Assembly (NCBI GenBank): GCA_903820655.1
Contig: CAIJIA010000070.1
Location: 1-6,641 of the forward strand
DNA length: 6,641 bases
Source: an uncultured Chloroflexota bacterium
GTDB taxonomy: Bacteria > Chloroflexota > Limnocylindria > Limnocylindrales > Limnocylindraceae
Direction of reading: 5' to 3'
Shown here: positions 1 through 6,200 of the stretch, one piece after another
Layout of the letters: each line of letters begins with the position of its first letter
Position numbering within the stretch: position 1 is the first letter of the stretch
Notes under the pieces: model-generated
Told to the model about the DNA's origin: nothing
What the model saw: the letters and a program-made list of their open reading frames with translations, nothing else
Database searches by the model: none
Made by a program: the position numbers and the translations under genes

Positions 1-96
1 CCATTTGCAATCACCGTCATCAAGGTGACCGGCCGCCGCGTCGGCAAGGTACGCGTGATCTGGGACGCGGGGGCCGCGAAGCCCGTCGCCGATTAG
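1..96 (+). CDS. C-terminal end of an unidentified gene (5' end outside window)
   Basis: Frame 1 is open from the first base to the TAG at 94-96 and encodes 31 residues ending in AAKPVAD. Almost all third codon positions are G or C, as in the other genes here. The frame 2 alternative stops early, and frame 3 looks like a shadow of the minus-strand gene. The peptide contains two short beta-like stretches separated by a basic turn (VTGRRVGKVRVIWD) and has no membrane segment. This is too short to assign a family. The stop overlaps by 4 bp the stop of the convergent polyprenyl synthase gene, so the two genes end on each other with no room for a separate terminator. Being a real gene end is likely; the function is unknown. 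Confidence 0.6.
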   Translation, partial: PFAITVIKVTGRRVGKVRVIWDAGAAKPVAD

Positions 97-1142
97 GCGG
101 AGATCACCCGGTCAATAATCTCTTCAAGTTTCGCCACGGCGCGTGGGTTGAGCTGCGAGAGAGTGCGAATCTCACTGATCGCCTTAGCGCGCCACTCTTG
201 CGCCTGCATGCGTGTGTACTCACGTGACCCGGTGCGCTCCAGCACCTGCAGGCCTGCGGCGACTGACTCGGCGCCCGGGTTCGTCTCGGCGTAGAGGTTG
301 GTGAGCACCGCGCGATCGGCGGGGCTTGCCTGCTCCATGGCGTGGAGTACGGGGAGCGTCTTCTTGTGACGGGCGAGATCGGAGGCCTCTTTCCCTGTGG
401 CCGCCTCGTCGCCCCAGATGCCGAGGAGGTCGTCATTGATCTGGAAGGCGAGTCCGAGAGCCCAGCCGAAGTTTCGGAAACGACGGATCACCTCTTCGTC
501 GTCGCTCGCGAGGATCGCTCCGGACTCTACCGAGCCTGAGATAAGCGCTGCGGTCTTGCGGCCGATCATTTCAAAGTAGTGCTCAACGCTTTGCATCTCT
601 GTGCGTGCACTTGCGGCGATGTCAATGAATTGCCCCTCGCAGAGGCGCAGGCAGGTCTCGTCGTAGAGCTTCATGAGGCGGAGCACCTTGGTGTCAGAGA
701 AGCCGAGGGTTGTGAGGTGGTGTAGCGCGACGCGGCTAATCGTGAAGAGCGCATCGCCCGTGTTGATTGCCTGAGGGACGCCATCGCGAACCCAGAGTGT
801 TGGACGGCCACGTCGCTCGGCGTCACCATCTTCAATGTCATCGTGCACGAGTGAGAAGTTGTGTCCGAGTTCTACCGCTGCGGCACCGGGGAGTGCGCGC
901 TCCCAGTCTGGTGAGATTGAGGCATAGGTGAGGAGGCCGAGGAGGGGGCGCATGCGCTTCCCAGGTCGCGCTGCAGGATCGGCGTAGCCCAAGTGATAGC
1001 GAATCTGTTCGTACATGGGGGCCGTAATCGGCTCCTCCCATTCGGTGAGCAGATCAAGGATGGTGCGATCGGTCGCGGCGACTAGTTCGTCGAGGTTTAG
1101 GCTAAGCAGGTCGCCCCCCGCCCCTTGCTGCTGTTCGCTCAC
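93..1142 (-). CDS. Polyprenyl (probably geranylgeranyl-type) diphosphate synthase
   Basis: A 349-residue trans-isoprenyl diphosphate synthase, which condenses allylic diphosphates with isopentenyl diphosphate in the cytosol to make precursors for quinones, carotenoids or lipids. Visible motifs: GKRMRP (61-66), the first aspartate-rich motif HDDIED (D101, D102, D105), GRPTLW (112-117), EGQFID (169-174), GRKTA (194-198), the second aspartate motif NDDLLGIWGD (D237, D238) and KKTLPV (260-265). In the second motif the usual fifth Asp is Gly241, a variant I recall from actinobacterial and related homologues. Phe96, five residues before the first Asp of DDIED, is the position where an aromatic residue limits product length in short-chain GGPP synthases; a C20 product is therefore inferred, not shown. 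Start is GTG at 1142: an in-frame TAA lies four codons upstream (1152-1154), and a purine-rich Shine-Dalgarno region (GAGGTAAGGGGG) precedes it. The gene is single, divergent from recO. The family is very sure; the chain length is not. Confidence 0.95.
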   Translation of the reverse strand: MSEQQQGAGGDLLSLNLDELVAATDRTILDLLTEWEEPITAPMYEQIRYHLGYADPAARPGKRMRPLLGLLTYASISPDWERALPGAAAVELGHNFSLVHDDIEDGDAERRGRPTLWVRDGVPQAINTGDALFTISRVALHHLTTLGFSDTKVLRLMKLYDETCLRLCEGQFIDIAASARTEMQSVEHYFEMIGRKTAALISGSVESGAILASDDEEVIRRFRNFGWALGLAFQINDDLLGIWGDEAATGKEASDLARHKKTLPVLHAMEQASPADRAVLTNLYAETNPGAESVAAGLQVLERTGSREYTRMQAQEWRAKAISEIRTLSQLNPRAVAKLEEIIDRVISA

Positions 1143-1166
1143 GCGTCCCCCTTACCTCTTGCCCGG

Positions 1167-1180
1167 CGCGTTTGAACGCG
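1167..1180. promoter_or_regulatory. Inverted repeat in the divergent intergenic gap, possible operator
   Basis: Perfect 6-2-6 inverted repeat CGCGTT-TG-AACGCG, lying between the divergent polyprenyl synthase and recO starts. It sits about 25 bp upstream of the synthase GTG and about 20 bp upstream of the putative recO -10 element. It could be a binding site for a dimeric regulator or a small hairpin in the synthase leader. A second 6-2-6 repeat with a TG centre occurs by chance inside coding sequence at 6521-6534, so such palindromes are not rare in this DNA. Confidence 0.25.
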
Positions 1181-1197
1181 GCGCGGTTGTAGGTCAA

Positions 1198-1206
1198 TGC
1201 TACCCT
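1198..1206 (+). promoter_or_regulatory. Extended -10 promoter element for recO (leaderless geometry)
   Basis: TGCTACCCT fits the extended -10 pattern TGnTAnnnT. The hexamer ends 7 nt before the recO ATG, so transcription would begin at or within a base or two of the start codon. No -35 element is well spaced: a TTGAAC at 1172-1177 is 23 bp away. No Shine-Dalgarno sequence precedes the ATG, which agrees with a leaderless transcript. No promoter could be assigned with confidence for the opposite gene. Confidence 0.4.
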
Positions 1207-1213
1207 GCACATC

Positions 1214-1963
1214 ATGCCTGCACGTCAAAGCACTACGTCGCTGGCCGTCGTCACCTCCCGTTTCCGCCTCGGCGAAGCCGATCGCGTGCTCACCCTCCTC
1301 TCCGCGACACGCGGCAAGTTCAAGGCGATCGCCAAGGGGGTCCGCAAGCCGACGAGTCGACTGGGCGGCGGGGTGGAGCCCTTCGCCGAGCTTGACCTTG
1401 CCCTGATCACGGGGAAAACCTTCGATACCGTGACCCAGGTGCGCAGCGTGCGAGTCTGGCTCGGCCTGCGCAGCCGACTTGGCAGCGCAGCAGTCGCCTG
1501 GTACGTCGCAGAGTTGGTTGAACGCGGAACGAGCGATGAGCAGCCCGAGCCCGAACTCTATGAGCTACTCCTTCACGCGTGGGATCTCTTGGAGTCCGGC
1601 GCACCAGATGCGCTCGTAGCGCGCTGGGCTGAGCTGGCGCTCCTTGACGCCTCGGGGCAGGGCCCAGAGCTTGACGTCTGCCTTGCGTGCGGACGGGCTC
1701 CCGTTGCGGGCGAGGCCCTCCGCTGGGATGAGGAGGGGGCGGGCATCCGTTGTGCATCACATTCACTGGGAGGAGCGTTCTCCAGCGACGCGTTGCGACT
1801 GATGCGAGCGCTGCGACGCTTTGCGCCAGAGGAGCTCGTTGCACTCACGCTGCCGCCTGCCCCCCAACGTGAGGTGAGCTGGGCGCTGCGCGGTGCGGTG
1901 CATCTCCTCTTTGGCGCGGAACCGAAGAGTCGCAGCTTCATGGACGAGGTCTTGGCACCATGA
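1214..1963 (+). CDS. recO: DNA repair protein RecO
   Basis: RecO acts with RecR (and RecF) in the cytosol to displace SSB, load RecA on single-stranded gaps and anneal complementary strands. The 249 residues match the family in length and order. The N-terminal OB fold carries the hallmark run from LGEADRVLTLLS through RGKFKAIAKGVRKP and SRLGGGVEPF (about residues 19-57), followed by the TVTQ strand (72-75). A helical domain follows. A putative zinc site is formed by C156-x2-C159 and C180-x2-H183. The usual zinc-binding RecO has four cysteines; here the last ligand appears to be His. The ATG at 1214 is the only reasonable start: an in-frame TAG lies at 1190-1192 with no ATG, GTG or TTG between. 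There is no Shine-Dalgarno site, so a leaderless mRNA is likely. The stop overlaps the crcB start by ATGA, making recO the first gene of a two-gene operon. Confidence 0.95.
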   Translation: MPARQSTTSLAVVTSRFRLGEADRVLTLLSATRGKFKAIAKGVRKPTSRLGGGVEPFAELDLALITGKTFDTVTQVRSVRVWLGLRSRLGSAAVAWYVAELVERGTSDEQPEPELYELLLHAWDLLESGAPDALVARWAELALLDASGQGPELDVCLACGRAPVAGEALRWDEEGAGIRCASHSLGGAFSSDALRLMRALRRFAPEELVALTLPPAPQREVSWALRGAVHLLFGAEPKSRSFMDEVLAP

Positions 1964-2337
1964 GCGGCGTGGAGCTGCTGCTCGTTGCCCTCGGCGGCGC
2001 GTTCGGCGCTGTGGCGCGCGCACTAATGGATCAGGCTGTTGCGCGAGCAGGTTGGCTTACGGAGTACGGCACCCTCACAATCAACCTGGTCGGCTCCCTG
2101 CTCGCTGGGCTCCTGGTAACCCTGATCGTCGAGCGCTCCATGGTGCCGTCAGAGTTGCGGCCACTCCTCATCACTGGTCTCTTGGGAGGGTTCACGACCT
2201 TCTCCGCGCTCTCCCTGCAGCTCTCACGTCTGATTACGGCGGGGGATACGGTGAGTGCGGCAGCCTACGCGGTGGGTTCTGTCGCGCTCGGTGCCCTGTG
2301 CGCGCTGCTTGGCGCAGCGATTGGGCGCGCGTTGTAG
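1960..2337 (+). CDS. crcB: Fluoride ion channel CrcB/FluC
   Basis: A 125-residue, four-helix membrane protein of the CrcB/Fluc family, which exports fluoride from the cytoplasm by passive, highly selective conduction. Family signatures are clear: the N-terminal LGGAFGAVAR (11-20), GTLTINLVGS (37-46) with the conserved pore Asn42, and the central GLLGGFTTFS (73-82), whose Phe78 and Phe81 correspond to the phenylalanines lining the fluoride path and whose GGFTT break forms the central sodium site. Hydrophobic spans lie at about 5-24, 37-58, 67-91 and 99-122. A single gene rather than a tandem pair implies a dual-topology homodimer, the common bacterial form. The start overlaps the recO stop (ATGA), so translation is probably coupled to recO. 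I see no fluoride riboswitch: the gene has no leader of its own. Pairing with recO is unusual and has no obvious functional reason. Confidence 0.95.
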   Translation: MSGVELLLVALGGAFGAVARALMDQAVARAGWLTEYGTLTINLVGSLLAGLLVTLIVERSMVPSELRPLLITGLLGGFTTFSALSLQLSRLITAGDTVSAAAYAVGSVALGALCALLGAAIGRAL

Positions 2338-2345
2338 GTGCGTTG

Positions 2346-2366
2346 ATCCCTCGCGTGGCGAGGGGT
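2346..2366. terminator. Hairpin between convergent crcB and small membrane protein gene
   Basis: ATCCCTCGC-GTG-GCGAGGGGT forms a 9-bp stem (one G-T wobble) with a three-base loop, placed in the 40-bp gap between two convergent stop codons. Neither strand has a T tract after the stem, so it is not a textbook intrinsic terminator. Its position suggests a shared bidirectional terminator or an mRNA 3'-end stabiliser. Confidence 0.5.
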
Positions 2367-2377
2367 GCGAGCGGGAA

Positions 2378-2713
2378 CTAGGCGGCGACGAAGCCGGTGG
2401 TGGTCGCGACGAACCAGATCGCGGCGAGCAGTGCGAGCATTGCGCCGTAGGTCAGCAAGATTCGGCGAAGGTCGCGTCGTACGACTGGCATCTCTTCGGC
2501 GATCTCGGCGGTGAGTCGCTGTGTCGACGCGGCCCGGCTACCAATTGGTGCAGAGGTGCCCGTAATCACGGTGCTCTTCGGGGTGACAAGCGTCGCCTCA
2601 TAGGCGGCCGCAGCGGCCTCCTCGGCAGGGGTGAGTCCACGCTTGGGCGCGTCAGCATGCGACTTCAGCTTCGGGCGCTGGTCAGGGCGGAAGCGCTTCT
2701 CTCGTTTAGCCAT
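2378..2713 (-). CDS. Hypothetical small protein with a C-terminal membrane anchor
   Basis: I do not recognise a named family. The 111 residues fall into three parts. There is a strongly basic N-terminus (MAKREKRFRPDQRPKLK), then a low-complexity Ala/Thr/Ser-rich middle (about 28-65), then a conserved-looking helix VVRRDLRRILL (77-87) leading into one hydrophobic span (about 86-108) at the C-terminus. With no signal peptide, it resembles a tail-anchored protein whose basic N-terminal part stays in the cytoplasm; the RRDLRR stretch just before the span fits the positive-inside rule. The start is well supported: ATG at 2713 follows the strongest Shine-Dalgarno site of the window (AAGGAGGAG, 2716-2724) and an in-frame TAA just upstream. 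It is a single gene, divergent from the DUF4446 gene and convergent with crcB. Short DLRRI-TM proteins occur in Chloroflexota in my recollection, but no function is assigned. Confidence 0.75.
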   Translation of the reverse strand: MAKREKRFRPDQRPKLKSHADAPKRGLTPAEEAAAAAYEATLVTPKSTVITGTSAPIGSRAASTQRLTAEIAEEMPVVRRDLRRILLTYGAMLALLAAIWFVATTTGFVAA

Positions 2714-2715
2714 AA

Positions 2716-2724
2716 CTCCTCCTT
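2716..2724 (-). promoter_or_regulatory. Strong Shine-Dalgarno site of the small membrane protein gene
   Basis: On the minus strand AAGGAGGAG lies 2 nt before the ATG, with core GGAGG ending 4 nt before it. It decides the start at 2713 and contrasts with the plus-strand operon leaders, which have little or no Shine-Dalgarno sequence. Confidence 0.8.
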
Positions 2725-2740
2725 ACAGGATCGTTGGCAG

Positions 2741-2746
2741 AGGATA
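2741..2746 (-). promoter_or_regulatory. Putative -10 element of the small membrane protein gene
   Basis: TATCCT on the minus strand matches the TAnnnT -10 pattern. It ends 27 nt before the ATG, which would give a leader of about 20 nt including the Shine-Dalgarno site. No convincing -35 hexamer is seen at 16-18 bp upstream. Confidence 0.3.
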
Positions 2747-2776
2747 CCTGACCCAGGTCGAGGGGGCGGCGGGGGC

Positions 2777-2785
2777 TGATAGGAT
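2777..2785 (+). promoter_or_regulatory. Extended -10 promoter element for the DUF4446-helicase operon
   Basis: TGATAGGAT fits TGnTAnnnT, and its hexamer ends 6 nt before the GTG start at 2792, nearly the same geometry as upstream of recO. No -35 is visible. AGGA at 2781-2784 could alternatively be a weak Shine-Dalgarno site, 7 nt from the start, so the two readings compete. Confidence 0.4.
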
Positions 2786-2791
2786 GCAGCC

Positions 2792-3295
2792 GTGGATAGC
2801 CAAGTGCTCCTTGCAATCGGTGTCGCGGGGGTGCTCGTTGCCCTGCTCGCCCTCCTCATCGCCCTGATCTCGATTCGCAACCTCCGTCGCCTGCGCGCGG
2901 ACTACGCGGCGCTGGTCTCGGGGAGTGAGGCACTGACCGCCGAGCAGCGATTCGCCCAGGTGCTTGAGCGGGTTGCCCAGCAGGGGACTTCATCGCAGGT
3001 CGCGGGGACGCGCCTCACCGCCCTTGAAGCGGCCGCTCCTGGCGCACTGAGTCGCATGGGCCTCATCCAGTTCCAGGCCTTCGAGGATGTCGGCGGCGGC
3101 CAGAGCTCTGCCCTTGCGCTGCTTGATGCGACGGGGAGCGGCGTGGTGATTACGTCGCTACATGCGCGAGTTGGGACACGCATCTACGTGAAGCGTGTCA
3201 TTGAGGGTCGGGGCGAGGGGACCCTGGGCGAAGAGGAGTCGGCGGCAATCGCTGCCGCCTTGGCGCAGCCCGCCTACAGCGCTCCACAACGGTGA
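2792..3295 (+). CDS. DUF4446 family membrane-anchored protein
   Basis: A 167-residue protein of the DUF4446 family (function unknown). An N-terminal membrane span (about 5-27) is followed at once by basic residues (RNLRRLR), so the rest of the protein should lie in the cytoplasm. A predicted helical linker (about 30-80) precedes the conserved domain (about 88-157). There I recognise the family pattern AFEDVGG, SALALLD, GVVITSLHAR, RIYVKRV and a final EEESAAIAAAL. The residue before the aromatic in the first strand, often Arg in the family as I recall, is Gln93 here. GTG at 2792 is the first start after an in-frame TAG (2780-2782); a GTG four codons later is possible. In Firmicutes such genes often sit near parB, but here the neighbour is a DNA helicase-nuclease. 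It overlaps that gene by GTGA, so the two are probably co-translated, hinting at but not proving a DNA-related role. Confidence 0.85.
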   Translation: MDSQVLLAIGVAGVLVALLALLIALISIRNLRRLRADYAALVSGSEALTAEQRFAQVLERVAQQGTSSQVAGTRLTALEAAAPGALSRMGLIQFQAFEDVGGGQSSALALLDATGSGVVITSLHARVGTRIYVKRVIEGRGEGTLGEEESAAIAAALAQPAYSAPQR

Positions 3296-6200
3296 CGTCG
3301 CGCGCCTCAGGTGCGGGCGAGCGCGAAGGTGGATCGCAGATCCCGGTCTGGTCAGGGATTACGCCGAAGCGCCCCACGGCACCAACGCCAACGATCGCCC
3401 ACCTTGTCGATGATCTAAACGACGAGCAGTACGCCGCCGTCACACACGGCGAAGGGCCACTCCTCGTCGTCGCCGGTGCGGGCACAGGGAAGACGCAAGT
3501 CATCACGCGGCGCGTGGCCTGGCTCATCGCCGAAAAGCGCGCCGAACCGGAAGAGATCCTGGCACTCACCTTTACGGAGCGTGCGGCGGAGGAGATGCAA
3601 GGGCGCGTCGACCGACTCGTTCCCTATGGCTACGCCACAACCCCAATCAAAACCTTCCACGCATTTGGCGATGAGCTGCTCCGTGCCAATGCACATCGGC
3701 TCGGCCTCTCCGGCGAGTTGCGGGTGCTGGGGCGCGCCGAAGTCGTTCTACTCCTTCGCGAGCATCTCTTTGAACTTGGCCTCAAGCGATTTCTGCCACT
3801 CGGTGACCCGACGCGCTTCCTCGGTGACATCGCTGGCTACTTCTCGCGCGCCAAGGATGAGGCACTCGGTCCCGATGAGATTCAGACCTTCGCGGCAGAC
3901 CTTCAGGCACGGGCGGGCGAAGCGCGAAACGCCGCAGCAACAACTGCGGATCTTGATCTGCAGCGGAAGCTTGCCTCGTATGCCGATGCGGTAGATCTGC
4001 TCGCCACGGAGCATGGGGAGCTCAGCGCAGCGTTGCGTACCTATCGCACGATCTTGAACGAGCGTGGTCTGCTCGACTTTGGCGATCAAGTGCTGCGCGC
4101 CTATGAGCTGCTCCGCGACGACCCCCTTGTGGCCGCACGTGCGCGGGAGCAGCATCGCTGGATCTTGGTGGATGAGTACCAAGATACGAACCGACTGCAG
4201 GGGGCGCTGGTGGATCTTCTCTCGGATGGGCGGCGCAATCTCACCGTTGTTGGTGATGACGACCAGTCGATCTATCGCTTCCGTGGGGCAGCGATCAGCA
4301 ACATTCTGAACTTCACTGAGCGGTATCCCGACGCGAGCAAGGTGGTCTTGACGAAGAACTACCGCAGCACGGGCTCCGTGCTCACCGCCGCGCGACGTCT
4401 GATTCGCTTCAACGACCCGCATCGACTTGAAGTTCGCCTCGGCATCTCAAAGGAGCTCACCCCAGAGGGGATGCCCGGCGATGCGCCTCCGGTCACCTTC
4501 CGCCGATTCCGGACGACGGCGAACGAGGCCGATTGGATTGCCGCGGAGATCCGCGACTCTATCGCGGGTGGGCGACGAGCCCGCGATCATGCGGTGCTCG
4601 TGCGCGCGAACGTCGACAGCGTGGAGGTCGGGCGCAGCCTCAATATGCTCGGCATTCCGTGGCGCTCAAGCGGCGCTGCCGGTCTCTACGATCGCCCTGA
4701 GGTGCGCCTACTTTTGGCGGGCCTGCGCCATGCGGCCGACCCAGATGCTGCGGCACCACTCTTCCTTATCGCCGCAGAGTCGCGCTTCAAGGTGCCACCC
4801 ACGATCCTGGCCGCCGCCGTCGGCAAGTCGCGTCGCGACCACGCCTCGCTGCGCGAGAGCCTTGCAACGGTTGGGGCGGGGCATGAGGCTACTGAACGGC
4901 TCTTGGAACGCCTCGCTGGCGTGGTGCAAGAGAGCGTGGAGCGCACGAGCGGCGAGGTGCTCTATCGCTGGCTCCGTGAGTCGGGCCTGCTCGCCGAGCT
5001 CACCCGCGAAGCAACGCCAGAGTCCGATGAGCGAATTCGCAACATCGGGCGCCTCTTCGATGTGGTGCGCTCCCGCAGCCGACTCCTGGAACTTGATCGC
5101 GCCCCATTTCTGGTGCGCTATCTCGAGGAGCTCGGTGAGGCGGGGGATGACCCATCGGCCGCCGATGTTGATCCCGACCTTGATGCGGTCGCGCTCCTCA
5201 CCATCCACCAGGCGAAGGGGCTGGAGTTCCCCGTTGTCTTCGCCGCGAACCTCGTTGAGGGGCGCTTCCCAGCCAAAGGTCGACCACCGCGTCTCGCGCT
5301 CGCTGCAGAACTTGGCGGCTCCGACGATGTGGTGCCGCGCGACCCTCGCGCGCCAGATGGGCCAACCGAGGCGGATGAAGAGGCGCTACGCGAAGAGCGA
5401 CGCCTCGCCTATGTCGCGCTCACCAGGGCGTGCGAGCGCTTAGCACTTACTGCAGCAGAACGGAGCAGTGGCGGCGTACGACCGCGTAAGGTCAGCCGAT
5501 TTGTTGCCGAGGCGCTCGACCTTAGTCGAGAGCAACTCGAGGAGTTCCCGCTCACCGGTGAGCCGACCTCGAAAATTGATGGCCTCGCGATCGTCGCCCC
5601 ACCACTCCCGGTTCTCCCCGTACGTGAACCTGGGGCGGGAGAGAGCGCGCCACTCACGTTGAGCTTCACGGCGATCGAGGCCTTCATTGCCTGTCCACTG
5701 CGCTACCACTATCAGCAACGTCTCCGCATCCCGTTGCCACCGCATCACTCTGCAACCTACGGTGCCGCAATGCATGCCGCCGTTGCCGAGTTCCATCGTG
5801 GGCAGATGGTGGGCGCCCCACCGCAACTCGACGAGCTCTACGCCGCCCTTGAGCGCAGCTGGCAGAGCGCCGGATTCCTTTCACGCAGCCATGAAGAGGC
5901 GCGCCATACGGCGGCACAGGAGGCGATCGCACGGTTCCGCAGTGAGGAGATTGCGACTGGCCACGCACCGGCCTATGTTGAGAAAGACTTCTCGTTTGAA
6001 CTCGGTGGCCACAAGATTCGCGGCCGTTGGGATCGCGTCGATGTGCAGGCGCTCCCGCCCGAAGGTCGCAGTGCGCCGATCCCAACCATTGATGTACCAG
6101 GCGACGTCGTGCGCCCAACCCTCCCACTCGGCGACGATGAGTGGGTGGTGGTCAGCGATTACAAGACGGGCGGGCGCGATGATGACGACGCAAGTCGTAA

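Noticed and set aside
1407..1844. Minus-strand open frame of 145 codons opposite recO
   Set aside because: It is Arg/Pro-rich with no family resemblance, and is fully covered by the conserved RecO frame.
1932..1960. Possible fluoride riboswitch before crcB
   Set aside because: The crcB start lies inside recO coding sequence, which leaves no untranslated leader; no crcB-motif structure was seen there.
1893..2381. Plus-strand open frame of 162 codons overlapping recO and crcB
   Set aside because: It runs out of frame across two recognised genes and has an Arg/Trp-rich composition without membrane or domain features.
2255..2779. Plus-strand open frame of 174 codons across the crcB end, hairpin and small membrane protein gene
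   Set aside because: It has no ribosome site, crosses the terminator-like hairpin, and is antisense to a gene with a strong ribosome site and a clear membrane span.
3748..4422. Long minus-strand open frame (224 codons) inside the helicase gene
   Set aside because: It lies wholly within the helicase core between motif Ia and motif IV, has no ribosome site or recognisable domain, and long antisense frames are expected in GC-rich coding DNA.
4427..5443. Plus-strand open frame of 338 codons in another frame of the helicase gene
   Set aside because: Its product is Arg/Ser-rich with no domain, typical of an out-of-frame reading of a GC-rich gene. The overlapping frame carries intact helicase motifs V and VI.
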